Shown one piece after another: positions 10,183 to 22,725 of a DNA stretch of 64,000 nt (positions within the stretch are counted from its first letter, which is position 1; each line of letters starts with the position of its first letter). The notes under the pieces were generated by a model, which had not been told where the DNA came from, made no database searches, and worked only from the letters and a program-made list of their open reading frames with translations. The DNA is taken from NCBI GenBank assembly GCA_947172415.1, contig OX359194.1:6454401-6518400 (forward strand). Reading direction: 5' to 3'. The DNA is from Chondrosia reniformis (Eukaryota; Porifera; Demospongiae; Chondrillida; Chondrillidae). A program made the position numbers and the translations under genes.

Positions 10183-11980
10183 TGGTCGGACTACTTGTTG
10201 CCTAGTCCACCTAAAGGAGTGGCTTGGCTAGGAGAATCCATTGTTACATGCACCAGAAAGGACCAGTGGTACTACGAATTAAGCTGTTAGCCTCGTAAGT
10301 GTACAGTCCAAACTCTACCACATGTACTGTACCCTTCATCCAAAGCAGAGCCTCTGTGAACGTCACTTTGCTAAGTGTTAATGTTGATTGAAGCACCAAC
10401 AATGCTGTTGAGCCAATTTATCATATACCATGATCGATGCTATATAGCTGGGACCCCAAGATTCAGTTGACCAAAGGGAATTTGAAATGAGTTTTTGTCA
10501 TTTTTAAGAAGGATATCCTAAAAATATAGAGAATTTTAATGTCTAATATGGCCAATCATAATATGGCTCAAGGGTAATATAGTGTTATGAGAACGTACAT
10601 AATTATATTTACATACATGTACACATTTGCTGTTTTGTGGTATATACGTACAGCAGGAGAATGCATTTAAATGTGAGCATTGACTTGTTCAGTATTTCTG
10701 ATTGGTTCTATTCCAGATTGAGTGGGCTCATATCATTTCTGTAGTCGGATGGGCAGACAAGGGAGATGTTTCCTGCCGGTAGCATGAAGCACGATGCAGT
10801 AATGGTGCTACTACCCACCAGAGAACTGGCTGTCCTGGTTGACAACAAGATGATAGTCTTGAACAAAAACCTTGATAAAACTGGTGATGTCATCTGGAAT
10901 GATTCTCCGATTGGCTTAGGTGAAGATATATTCCACATACGTACCCCTTTAATCAAGCACCTATGAATACAATTAACCTAGGCTGGATACCTACAGTAGT
11001 ACAATATATGTACATGAACTTCTCTCATTGTAGCTTCTTCACAGGTGTATGTATGTACATACGTAGGTACACATAGACTGCAGTACCTTTAAAGTCTGTA
11101 TTAACCGTTATGTCAATTTTTTGCCCATTTAATCATTTTTGTAATTTAATTAATGTGTTTTACCCTTCTTTCCTTACAGTGTACTCTGAACCTTATTTTG
11201 TGGCTCTTCTTCCAAAGTAAGCAACTAGTTACATCATGTACATAGCAGTTAATACTATCCATCTTGCACTAGTGAATGTTAGGAGATGTTTGACTTGAAT
11301 AGTAATGCTTAACTTCACCATTTACTGACACTTTAACATTTAGGTGTGGGACAATACACCAGTTTATAAAACTTTGTACGTACGTATGTACGTATATATA
11401 CTATCCCTTAAGAACTAATATTGACAAGCTAGTTCTTCATTTGTATGTAGTTTCACTATTGAAGTGAGAGCCAGAGAAGTTCCAAATCTTCTTCAAAAAA
11501 TTGAAGTAGAAAAGGTCAAGTTGATAGCCGGAGGGGGGTAAGGAAAAGCATAACAAATTTAAAATAATCTTCAGTAATTTATTATCATTTCAGTTATCCA
11601 TTGATATCAATCTCTTAATGTTCTTACCTACATACTTCATTACTGTATTACTTAGGAATTTTGTGTTTCTGACCAACAATCGAGACATATTCTATCTGGA
11701 ACCATCTCCGTTTGAAAAGCAGTGTGACTCCTTAGTAGAGAAGATGTACCATCATCTAGCACTTGTAGTGGCTGTGAGTGACAGACTGCACCTGATAATA
11801 TAGTACATACACGTATATTTATATAATATAATTAGAGACATCCGAGACACTCACACTGTCATTCCTCACTTCAGTCAACATGAATTAGACATTATTGTGT
11901 CTCCAGCATCAACTATGTAACCATTTTAATCATTTTGCATTTGTCTTTGTTCTTTTTGCACCTTCACTGGTGTGTTTTTC

Positions 11981-12011
<31 letters not shown>

Positions 12012-15000
12012 TAAAGCTCTCTCCAGGTTTAGTTACCTATAGGCTTTTTTACAGAGTAGGCATACGTACTGTATGTAGCATGTAGGAAAATGGTGTATTA
12101 GAATGTTTGTATACATTACATACGTATACTTTTACACTTCTCTTATATACTGTTTGTGAACAGGGTCTGATCAATGAAGACCAGGACAGGAAGAATGAAA
12201 GACGATTTTCTATAAATGAGAGCTATGCAGCCCGTTTATTTGTGCAGCACAAGTTTAAGGAATGTTTTGATAAATACTTGTCAATTAATTCAGGTACGTG
12301 TATGATTGACATTTATCAGTTACTGCTTTACGCTTGTCTTTCTACAATTTGTGAGGGAAACCCATCTACATACAGCAAATGTGACCACACTATTGCAAAG
12401 GTCAAGGTAGCAGGAAGATACACTAGGATCCAGAATCGAACCCTCTTTCCCTTTCTTCCCTCTCTTTCCCTTTCTTCCCTCCTCTTTCCCTTTCTTCCCT
12501 CCTCTTTCCCTTTCTTCCCTCCTCTTTCCCTTTCTTCCCTCCTCTTTCCCTTTCTTCCCTCCTCTTTCCCTTTCTTCCCTTCTCTTTCGCTTTCTTCCCT
12601 CCTCTTTCCCTTTCTTCCCTCCTCTTTCCCTTTCTTCCCTCCTCTTTCCCTTTCTTCCCTTCTCTTTCCCTTTCTTCCCTTCTCTTTCCCTTTCTTCCCT
12701 TCTCTTTCCCTTTCTTCCCTCCTCTTTCCCTTTCTTCCCTCCTCTTTCCCTTTCTTCCCTTCTCTTTCGCTTTCTTCCCTTCTCTTTCCCTTTCTTCCCT
12801 TCTCTTTCCCTTTCTTCCCTTCTCTTTCCCTTTCTTCCCTTCTCTTTCCCTTTCTTCCCTCCTCTTTCCCTTTCTTCCCTTCTCTTTCGCTTTCTTCCCT
12901 TCTCTTTCCCTTTCTTCCCTTCTCTTTCCCTTTCTTCCCTCCTCTTCCCCTTTCTTCCCTCCTCTTTCCCTTTGACCAGGAGTTATTCTAGTTACTGACT
13001 ACTACAGCAAACTGAATACAGTTACACGTATCATAACATATTCATATGCATACACAATGCACCAAATGCATAAACACTCATGCACATGTGTCTGTTAACA
13101 GCAGGGCAATATCCATGGCATCCCCCATCTACAATAGTTATCGCTCTTCTCTTTTTTCTTTTGTAGATCCTCTGAAAGTGATACGACTCTTTCCAAATCT
13201 TCTGACTACTAGGATGAAGGACCTTTTAAAGGAACCAGCCTATTCCACTCCCTTGTTGACTGGCATACAGGCAGATGAAGCCAGGGGAGGATTGATTGAC
13301 TATCTTAATTCGGTTAGTACTCCATCTCGTGTCACTGAGAGGTTGTGATGACTAGCAATAGAACCAGTTGAGTAGTTGCAAGAATTAATTTGCCATTGAT
13401 GCCATCTCTGAAATGTGTAATTACTCATCAGGGCTGCATGAAAAGTTCACTTTGGGACAAATGCCCCCCTTCCCCCCTTTATGCTCATAAGATATTTAGA
13501 CATGGTTGTTAATGTTATATATTGTTGCATACATACATACGTACTGTATGTATATGTGCTTAGTCATTGGATTGTACATATGTATCGCTGATATACGTAC
13601 GTACGTACATACGTATCTACAGTGCTTGCATGTGAACGTGTTGCTCTTATCCCTCTATGAAGCTGAGACAAAGAGTAGACCTGGAGAGATTGCATGCTGA
13701 AAAGACAGCCCAACTACCCCCTCACTGGCAGCTACAAAATTTGGACGAAATCTTCAGTCTCCTAGACACCACTCTACTCAAGTGCTACATACAGGTCAGC
13801 CATTCCATTGAAGCACCACCTTCTTGGTCTTACAACACGAGAAGCCAGTACTAGTGGTTTGAAGTGGAATGTAGAATTAATCCCTTCTTTAATGTTTTAG
13901 AATAATAAAACACAATTGGTAGGACCTTTTGTGAGGCGTCGAGGAAAGACTCTAGATCTAATGGAGAGTGAGAGACAGTTAAAGAAGGCAGAACTGACAG
14001 AAGAATTGGTGCAGCTTTATCAGTCAAAAGGAGAGCATAAGAAAGGTAGAACAGAGTTCTCCCATGTGTACCTACTGTGTTCTGTGTACCTACTGTGTTC
14101 TGTGTACCTACTGTGTACTTATTGCATAATGCCACATATATACGTACACTGCCTCTAGCACACTCCAGAATCATATGGCTGCAGCAAATCTAACTTAAAT
14201 CTAGTATGCACTAGTTCTTAAAGTGTACATATATGTGTGTCCTAAGTTCCAATTGCAGGATAACTAGGAAGTTTAGATTTGCCATTTTACTCTGTCAACC
14301 ATTCCTCTCTAGCCCTTGATCTGTTGAAGAACTGTCACACCAACCCTCCCACTCCTTCTCTGGCCGGTCTGAAACCCTCCATCAAATACCTTCAGCTTCT
14401 TGGAAAGGAATCCATGGATATCATACTGACCTACTCAAAGTGGATACTTGAAGATGACCCTCTGGCAGGACTTTCAGTGAGTGCTACATGAATGGTATAT
14501 ACAGTTTGGACATCTTCTATAAGTAAAGCTACTTTTAAGCTATTGTGTGTCTAGAGCCATTCATGAATTTAGAAGCTCCTAGTTTGAGACCAGCATACTG
14601 TCAAGTGTATTTACCTGTACTTGTGATGATTATAGATCTTTACAGAAGATTCTGATGAAGTAATGGAACTGGACAGATCCAAAGTAGTTCTGCACCTGGA
14701 GAATGTCTCTAAGAAGGACCCCTCCATTGTGCAAAAGTACCTGGTTAGTAATCCCACCTACTGAACATCTTATTAGGTAACACAGAAGAGAATATAACTC
14801 AGAGTATGACTACAGTCACGTGTACCTTGGTTCCACCCATTAGCTCGTTGTGCTCCTCGGGAGACATGAGTGGGTGGAATAAAATCCAGAGTCAAATCGT
14901 GATGATATCAAAGTTTAAGATCAGCTATATATCTTAAGTCCTCTATTGGGCCTATAGATCCCCTATTGGGCCTATAGATCCCCTATTGGGCCTATAGATC

Positions 15001-18000
15001 CCCTATTGGGCCTATAGATCCCCTATTGGGCCTATAGATCCTCTATTGGGCCTATAGATCCCCTATTGGGCCTATAGATCCCCTATTGGGCCTATAGATC
15101 CCCTATTGGGCCTATAGATCCCCTATTGGGCCTATAGATCCCCTATTGGGCCTAATTTCAACTGTAGTCATATTATATTTGTGTATTAAGAAATGTTGAT
15201 TATTAAATTATTAATAGAAAGTACAGACTAACATTGACGTCCTGTCTAGGAGGTATGTATATTCATAATACAGGACTGATTGATTGATTGATTGATTGGT
15301 AATTATTACAAATACTAGGACATGTAGTTTTAGTACTTTAATATCAGTTAGTGTACAGCTACGTACATAGGTATGTGACAGTGGATGCTTCAGTGTACCC
15401 TTACCAGTGCATCATGTACGTATGCTCATAGGAGCACCTGGTGGGAAGATGGAAGGAGGAGAGACCCGAATCCCATAACAAACTTGTTAACATTTATATC
15501 AGCAAGTTACGTATAAAACTGCAAGACCAATCAAAAGGCACAAAAGGTTATGGACTACTGTTAATAGCATATTTCTAACACCTTGGTAATGTTCCTAAGT
15601 AAATGTACAATGGTAGCTCAGTGGCAGAGCACTGGTGGTCATAACCAGCTGTCCTGGGTTCAATTACCTGCAGCAACTTCTTTAATGTTTTTGACTGTTA
15701 CCATTAAGAGGGAAACACTTTTATTTTCCCTCTTAATTTGGCTGATTATTTGTGGTCTGATTATCACTTCAATTTCACATATAAGAATGGAAATTTATGC
15801 ATAGAGGTTTGATACAAAAGATATAGCAATTTTCTAACTTAATCTGCATGTAATTACATATGAAGCATGTTGAGCAATATTCATGTATACTGCTACCTTT
15901 TTAACTAAATGCTCTAAATTTTTAGGGGAGAAACCCGTCAGGATGATAGAAGAGAGAAAAGTGCTTATAAAGTTCCTTGAAGAATCACAGCATTATAATG
16001 CAGAGAAATTTATTTACACTTTCCATCAGCCACGTATGTTTTAATTTACTGTTTACTTCTGATCTCTAGTTTACATGCACCTACGTACGTACGTACCCAT
16101 AGTGCAGTAAAGTGTCGGTGTTCTGTTAGCAATTAGTATTGACATACACAATAAGGCTGCGTGCATGATGGATTAACAGTTCATACAACTCAGACCTTTA
16201 ACAATGTACTGTAAGAATACAGTAGTGATCCATTAAATATGTACATACTAAAGAGTAGCCTAGGTCAGTAGAGTATACGTAAGCAATACACATACAGTAA
16301 GATTTAAGGAACTTTCAGAAAGAAACTTCCAGGGTTGCTGATGAAGGGTGGTATTCCAAGAAACAGCTGTCTGCCCCAGTGGATCAGAAAAACATAGAGA
16401 AGACTCTTGTATCCTCATCCAATGCTCTCACTGGGTTTAGTTCCCTATAGGCCTTTACTGTAGAATACGGAGATGTAAAGATGTACATGTTCTAGAGAAC
16501 TTTAGTTCAAAAGACTATTTGTGTCCTTGTATTTGACCAAGTTACTTGCCACCAACGTAGCATTGTCAAAGTTGTTTCATGAGCGAGCTATTCTTCTGGG
16601 TCGACTTGAAAAGCATGAACCTGCTCTGACTATTTATGCTCACATCTTAAAAGACCACAAAATGGCTTTAAGGTGAGCGTTTCCATGACAACCATGCAGT
16701 AAGGATTATTTATGCACAAGTCAGCTACTGGAGTTCTGTATTGGGCTATTTTAACAGTATCCTCAACATAATTTGTATGTTTATTTCATGCTAATACTCT
16801 GAAGTTTTAGTTGCTGCATCATTTTTGAAATCTAGAAACTATGAAGGCATTTCACCTAATTTAATTACTGATGTTCCTAATGACTGTCTGCTACATTTTA
16901 TCTGTAATTTTATCTTATAAGATGCAGTCTTTCTCTTTGTTTATAGACATTTCACTGTTCTGCACATACGTATATACATGTACTGTACATCACAGGCCAA
17001 TATTATGTGGCTTATAATTTTACTTTACATTCTGATTTGTATTCCTCACAATCTTTTCTATCAAACACAGATATTGCCAGCAGCAGTATGCTGGACATCC
17101 GAATGTAAGTCTGCACCAACTTGAAGTATTTTATGAGTATTAATGATTTAGTGATTTCTCTGCCTTTGTAGGTTTTTCAATTGCTTGTAAAAATTTACAT
17201 TTCTCGTACCGAGGATCCTGACTTATCTGAAGAGTATGTATTCAAGCAAAATGTGTCAGCTGCCGTTTCAGTCCTAAATGAACATCATGATAAAATTGAC
17301 ACCTCTACAGTATGTTATTTACTCCATCTATATACAGCTACTCCCCTCTCCCCCCCCCCCCCACCCCCACCCCTCCAAATATATGATCCTGCTTAGCTTC
17401 ATTCCATAGCACCTATTCCTTGCTCTCCCAATCAGTCCATCCCTCTGTTTCTATATGTCACCGCTGCAAAAACATTCATCTTGCTTTGTATCATACAAAT
17501 TGCTTTTAAAAGTGGTTCCAGTTGTTTTTAATACATTGTCACAATCACCTATCTATATGTCACTGTTCTAACGCTGTCCTCCCTTTACTTATACTAATAC
17601 TATATACCATGTGTTACTTTTTATTTTTCTTCAAGGTGCTCAATGAACTTCCCGCTACTACTGAAATGGCAGACATTTTAACTTTTCTAAATTTGGTATT
17701 TCAAGAGTGTAGCCAAAAGAGGCGACAGCTGCAGATACTGAGGGGGTTGACATATTCTAAATATTTGCAAGTTAGAGAATGACGCTATACCTACAGTTAT
17801 TACAGTATATAAATGTATAATATATTGGTGTGTACATAGTGACCAAAAGACTTCATTTTTAGTGTAGCTTATGTAAATACAGAAAGAGGACATTTTTGTG
17901 TCTTTAACTCAAATGCCCACTTTTAAGCAGTATAGTAGTACACTGTTGAACTGATGATGTAAGCCATCTTACTATGATGTGTACATGATAAATACAGTGT

Positions 18001-18555
18001 GCTAGTAAAATTATAATATGGTTGCCATGGTCAAATGTTAGATACTGCATTTACATGGTACATCAATGTGTTAGGGTCAAAAGGAAAAGACTGAAAGTCT
18101 AGGTAAAGCCTTTTTAGTTTCAGAAGAAGATGGATGTGTTGTGTGTAGCAAGAAACTGACAAGGTTCTTTGTGTTATGCAATAATTACAATAGTTATGCA
18201 ATGATTTTCTAAAGTACCTTTGACTCAACTGTGACCTGATTGTGTGATGTACATGTATGTACATGTATATAGGTGATGATTAAATGTAGAGGTAGATAAA
18301 TCTCACTCTTAAGGTCCAGAGTACATACACAATACAAATGAGAGACTCTAGGTCAACTTAATAATAATGGTCACCAATGAACTAACTGCACATATATTAC
18401 ATGTACTCTGACTTATATAAATGGCTATAGTTACAACTTCTCCTAATGAGTGTGACTAGCATAAAGTGAACTGTTAAAGTAATGTTTCCTCTCAACTTAG
18501 TGCTTTTGTGAGGGAGCCAGATGGAAGATTGAGGCACATTTATTGTGACTTGTAG
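10183..18555 (+). CDS. VPS39: VPS39-like HOPS subunit, copy 2, truncated at the N terminus
   Basis: CNH-domain exons 10183-10285, 10745-10919, 11180-11216, 11451-11537, 11656-11773 and 12164-12293 precede the 13 exons shared with copy 1 (13167-13312, 13663-13794, 13901-14045, 14313-14476, 14636-14743, 15432-15546, 15926-16033, 16561-16672, 17071-17104, 17172-17309, 17636-17770, 18075-18163, 18501-18555). MFPAGSMKHDAVMVLLP, VYSEPYFVALLPK and FLTNNRDIFYLEPSPF follow the VPS39 CNH pattern. The first ~170 residues expected for the family are absent. The first two exons do not join in frame with canonical GT-AG sites; homology asks for AGC then TCG, which needs a one-base shift. All later junctions are clean. 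It may be a 5'-truncated duplicate, or part of one gene split by assembly. Confidence 0.75.
12014..12090 (-). mobile_element. Family A repeat, partial
   Basis: Matches the GGCCTATAGGGAACTAAACC core region on the minus strand (here in diverged form) and the CACCATTTT...CATGCTACA head. The pyrimidine-rich part and the ribozyme-like end are missing. It follows an (ATA)n run. Confidence 0.6.
12443..12975. repeat. 20-bp polypyrimidine minisatellite
   Basis: About 26 units of CTCTTTCCCTTTCTTCCCTC with C/T variants, all pyrimidine on the plus strand. It lies in the intron between VPS39 exons 12164-12293 and 13167-13312. A strand this asymmetric can form triplex or slipped structures. It lies left of 13056, so whether copy 1 has it cannot be seen. 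Confidence 0.97.
14941..15144. repeat. 20-bp minisatellite in VPS39 intron, copy 2
   Basis: Same unit as at 1866-2081, with a slightly different number of units and a different variant unit (CCTCTATTGGG near 15040). Confidence 0.95.
15604..15688 (+). mobile_element. tRNA-derived SINE-like head, copy 2
   Basis: Duplicate of 2541-2625, with the A-box-like and B-box-like segments unchanged. Confidence 0.6.
16319..16463 (-). mobile_element. Family A repeat with hammerhead-like end, copy 2
   Basis: Duplicate of the element at 3262-3405, including CTGATGA, GAAACAGCTGTC and the stem I-like flanks. Confidence 0.8.
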
Positions 18556-18916
18556 CATGACATAGTATGCTTTGTAATTTAACCATTAATTTTATAATGA
18601 TATTTGATGTGTTTTGTAGGAATTATTAATAAAAGACAATATACTTTAAAACCCCAATCAGCTGTAATTGCTGGCATACAAATCTACATATATAGGATTG
18701 TACTGACTGCATTATAAATGCATATTATATGTGTATGTGACACATATATGTTGAAACTGCCCATAAATCGCCCTAGTATACCATAGAACTCACTGCATAG
18801 TTTATCTTTGGTTAATTTGTATATCTATGGCTTGTAATTGACCATGCCTAGTTACTATATAACCTGCACACGGCTTCTAAAAAGTATATACTAATCTTGT
18901 TATATTGACTGTCAAC

Positions 18917-19153
18917 ATGATTAGAGGATTTCACTTGAAGGGAGTACACGCGTACCCGATCAATACCATTCTGAACTGGGCACCTTGTGAGGCAGTTTAA
19001 GGTAAAAATAGGTAAACCCAACGACATCCGTATAAGCAATAATGGACTTTTTCTGACCAGGAAGTTTTAGATTAAATGAAAAAGGGGAGATAATGCTTCC
19101 AGATGGTGAAAACAGTGTTTTAGTCTGTAGAGTGTATATATATTGGAATTTTT
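18917..19153 (+). pseudogene. Internally deleted relic of the kinase-NHL gene, copy 2
   Basis: Almost identical to the relic at 5860-6096, with the same fusion of the first ~40 bases to the last propeller blades and the same frame breaks. It was made before the large duplication and carried along. Confidence 0.85.
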
Positions 19154-19966
19154 GCACTTAAATAATGGGATTATCATCACATTTAATAGGATTATTTTTT
19201 GTATAGAGTCACCGATATTATTATTGGCGATGAACCAATAATATAAAAGAGACTGCATGGAAATGCTTAAATGGACTGTAATATTACTCTGCATACCTCA
19301 TGATCAAAAGCATGCAGAGCACTGTTACAGTACTGCCGGGCATGTATAATCTATCATGACCATGGTTAATTTGAGCCCCAGCAACACTGCTAACTTTAAT
19401 AAAGTGTGTTTTCCCAGCCCCTATAGCTAGCTCTTCAGATGATGGTACTTGCATGATTATAATGTTTCTACATATCTAATACACACATATATGTACGTAA
19501 TACATGTGCTTGGTAGCTAAGATATTTTGTATATAAATTATATATAAAACCAGCTGGTCTTGGTTGCCAATGGATTCCCAGCAACCTCTATTTATGTTTT
19601 AAATGTATTACGCCAAACCAGCCAAGTGACTGAAGTCCATCTTGGCTGGGGGCCAAAGTCCTATCAGTATATATTTAATTGACAACCAGTGATTACCTCC
19701 CAAAAGGCAAAACAGCTGTCTGTGGTTCTTTGAGAATTTTTGTCCATCTTGGATGACTGGGAGGTGATCACTGGTTGCCAATAGGACTTTGCAATTGGTG
19801 TACGTGCATGTGTATAGGTAATGAGAGACTCTATTACTGCTATACAGCTATTATTAGTTGTGACTTCTCCTACGTATTTGACTGTGACTAGCATAAAGTG
19901 AACTGTTAATGTCAGATGGAACCAGGGTACCAGATGGAAGATCTCGTAGTATGCTTTGGGAATTTA

Positions 19967-20646
19967 TTGGGGCGAGCCTGAGCGAGCCCCACACTTACGT
20001 GAAGTACGCTTCCGCTGTCTGTATGTGTATATATATATATATATGTATATATCTATATATGTATATATGTATATATGTATATATGTGCCGTACGTCATGC
20101 CGTATAGTTCTATTTACTCATTCACAATGGCTGCCGCTAGCAAACCTCTGTAGACTAGCTGGTGCGGAAGGCTTCTGAGGAAAGAGGATGCGCACCAAAC
20201 ACGGCTAATCGACTACTGTGTTCAGGTGCTACACTCAGAGGAAGGCAATGCGGGGAAGGCTACTTCGCATTCGCCCTCCTACAGTCTAAAACACGGCTAA
20301 TCGCACCAAACACGGCTAACCGACTACTGTGTTCGGGTGCTACACTCATAGGAAGGCAATGCGGGGAAGGCTACTTCGCATTCGCCCTCCTGCAGTCTAA
20401 AGCACGGCTAATCGACTACTGTGTTCAGGTGCTACGCTCCGAGGAAGGCAATGCAGGGAAGGCTACTTCGCATTCGCCCTCCTGCAGTCTAAAATACGGC
20501 TAATCGACTACTGTGTTCAGGTGCTACGCTCAGAGGAAGGCAATGCAGGGAAGGCTACTTCGCATTCGCCCTCCTGCAGTCTAAAATACGGCTAATCGCC
20601 TACTGTGTTCAGGTGCTATGCTCGGAAAGGTATGCTCGCCCCCACG
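19967..20646 (+). mobile_element. GGGGCGAGCC-ended element with internal tandem array
   Basis: An insertion absent from copy 1, which reads straight through at about 6897. The left end is TTGGGGCGAGCCTGAGCGAG and the right end GCTCGCCCCCAC, i.e. inverted GGGGCGAGC ends. Inside are a (TATG)/(TA) run and about four and a half units of ~92 bases starting CGGCTAATCGACTACTGTG (near 20202, 20312, 20402, 20494, 20587). The first unit has an extra ~18 bases. No transposase. The open frame across the array simply repeats with it. Confidence 0.8.
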
Positions 20647-20808
20647 ATGATAATCATCTGTCTAGTATATTTAACATTATAGGCTCCTAAACTAAGAGTC
20701 CTAAGTCCTTATAATTATGCGAACTTTACGTACGTCTGGTTAACCACATCCAACTCCTAAACCCGTTCTACCTTGCTTCGAGAGGCTTGACTTGTGATAT
20801 ATCGCAAA

Positions 20809-22725
20809 ATGATTCGAGGATTTCACTTGAAGGGAGTACGCCCGACTGGTAAAACGCTCGGGCGCGGGTCGTACGGCGAAGTTATCGAAGTAGAATGGTG
20901 CGGAACGTTGTGTGCTGCGAAGAGAATGCACGATATCTTTCTCAAGGACCTTCCCAGATTGGAAATGGGAAAGATGGTGGGTGATTTTGAAAAGGAATGT
21001 CAGACATGGTCCACTTTGAGACATCCAAACATTGTTCAATTACTCGGAAGTTATTACCCAGTCGGCAGTCCCGTACCGACCATCGTGTTGGAGAAGATGG
21101 ACACCTCTCTTCGTCATTACCTGGAGGATCACAGTAAAGAGGAGTTCCTCCTTCCAGACAAGGTGTCGATCCTTCATCAAGTAGCTCAAGGACTGTGCTA
21201 CCTTCACTCCCACAATCCACCACTAGTCCACCATGACTTGAGTCCCAGCAATATCTTATTAAGTAGAGGATTGCTTCAGACAAAGCTAACAGATTTTGGC
21301 ATGACCCGAGCTGTCAACCCATCAAAACTGACTCGTAGGTCATCGGTAAAGGGGACCCAAGCATTCATGCCTCCTGAAGCACTCGATGTACCTCCTCGGT
21401 ACAATGAGAAGTTGGATGTGTTCTCCTTTGGCAACTGTATTACAACCACTTTGACTCACGAGTGGCCAAATCCATCTCACCCGACTGCATATGATAAAGG
21501 AAGAGCCATCCTGCGGACAGAATTTGAGAGAAGGAGGCGCCAGATTGGTCTGTTGAGTGCTCGAGAGGAGGAGCTGTTTCTGTCCCTCATCGAAAGGTGT
21601 TTGGAGGGTGATGCAACCATTCGTCCAAGCAGTGCAGAGATAGTATCAGAAGTGAAACAGATTGAGTCTACTCTCCAAAGTACTGAACCATCAGCAACCA
21701 GTCAGGTTCAACAAGCCATGTCACAACTTAGTCTTGAACATCAGCAGAAGACACAACTTCAACAACAGTTGGATGAAGAGCGCCAGCAACATCGGACACA
21801 GCTAGCTCAATTCGAAAGTGATGTCAGTAGGCTCCAGAATGAGATTGTTACAGCCACTTCAGAAAAGGAGGCACTCCAGACCCACATACAGCTACATGAA
21901 GATAAAGTTGGTTCAACACAGCCTTCCAAAATGAAAATGTATCGTTTTAATACCAAGTGTATTAGGACAATCTCTGATGGAGAAAAGAGGAAATTTTACA
22001 TAATGTCTGTAAATAAGAATGGTTTTCTTGCAGTAGCTGATCAGTTGAATAATTGTATTTGTTTGTTTGATTCCAATGGTACACTAGGTACTGTGTTTCA
22101 AGTCAAGAAAAATGGGAAAATGGAAACTTTCTACACAGGTATAGAGTTCACAACCAAGAACAATATTGCTATAGCAGATTGTTGTAGTAAACGTATTCTC
22201 ATATATACTATCAAAGGAGAGCACATCCGTACTATAGTGGCAAAGAGTGAAACATATGGGGTTGCAGTTAATAAGAGAGGCATATATTTCTGTGAAGCAA
22301 AGAGAAAGTGTGTCTCAGTCTACAGTGAAGAAGGGGAATTCCAATTTGAGTTTGGGACTGCAGGAAGTGGTCATGGCCAGTTTGTAGAACCAGTTTCTGT
22401 TGCCTTTGGTCCCGATGGTCTGTTGTATGTAGTGGATGCAAGTGATCATACCATTCAGGTGTTTACTGAGCTTGGCACCTTTGTGAGGCAGTTTAAGGTA
22501 GAAATAGGTCAGCCTGATGAAATCTGCATAGGTAATGATGGATATGTTTTGATTTCATTTCCGTACTCAAATGAAATTGGAATATTCTCCGTTGATGGTC
22601 AACTATTACACAAGATTGCATTTCAATCAACACCAGGAAGTGTAAGATTAAACGAAAAAGGGGAGATAATGCTTCCAGATGGTGAAAACAGTATTTTAGT
22701 CTGTAGAGTGTATTGGAATTTTTAG
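20809..22725 (+). CDS. Protein kinase-coiled coil-NHL propeller protein, gene 2 (638 aa)
   Basis: Intronless, same layout as gene 1 and start at the shared ATG ATT CGA. All kinase landmarks are kept: GRGSYGEV, CAAK, HHDLSPSN, DFG. The catalytic loop has SPSN where genes 1 and 3 have SPNN; the essential final Asn stays. The coiled coil is longer than in gene 1 (SLEHQQKTQLQ present). By eye the kinase domain differs from gene 1 at about 8 of ~280 residues, but the propeller at about 20 of ~250. Blade 4 (SGHGQFVEPVSV...DHTIQVF) is like the half gene downstream, not like genes 1 and 3. The promoter region has the upstream element inserted about 160 bp before the start. Confidence 0.9.
   Translation: MIRGFHLKGVRPTGKTLGRGSYGEVIEVEWCGTLCAAKRMHDIFLKDLPRLEMGKMVGDFEKECQTWSTLRHPNIVQLLGSYYPVGSPVPTIVLEKMDTSLRHYLEDHSKEEFLLPDKVSILHQVAQGLCYLHSHNPPLVHHDLSPSNILLSRGLLQTKLTDFGMTRAVNPSKLTRRSSVKGTQAFMPPEALDVPPRYNEKLDVFSFGNCITTTLTHEWPNPSHPTAYDKGRAILRTEFERRRRQIGLLSAREEELFLSLIERCLEGDATIRPSSAEIVSEVKQIESTLQSTEPSATSQVQQAMSQLSLEHQQKTQLQQQLDEERQQHRTQLAQFESDVSRLQNEIVTATSEKEALQTHIQLHEDKVGSTQPSKMKMYRFNTKCIRTISDGEKRKFYIMSVNKNGFLAVADQLNNCICLFDSNGTLGTVFQVKKNGKMETFYTGIEFTTKNNIAIADCCSKRILIYTIKGEHIRTIVAKSETYGVAVNKRGIYFCEAKRKCVSVYSEEGEFQFEFGTAGSGHGQFVEPVSVAFGPDGLLYVVDASDHTIQVFTELGTFVRQFKVEIGQPDEICIGNDGYVLISFPYSNEIGIFSVDGQLLHKIAFQSTPGSVRLNEKGEIMLPDGENSILVCRVYWNF

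Noticed and set aside
12107-12991. Long open frame with a Phe-Pro-Leu-Ser repeat protein
   Set aside because: It reads through a VPS39 exon, its intron and the 20-bp pyrimidine minisatellite. The frame stays open because T/C-only repeats have no stop codons.
20162-20503. 113-codon open frame with a repeated NTANRLLCSGATL motif
   Set aside because: It is the translation of the ~92-bp tandem array inside a mobile element; the phase changes between units and there is no start context.
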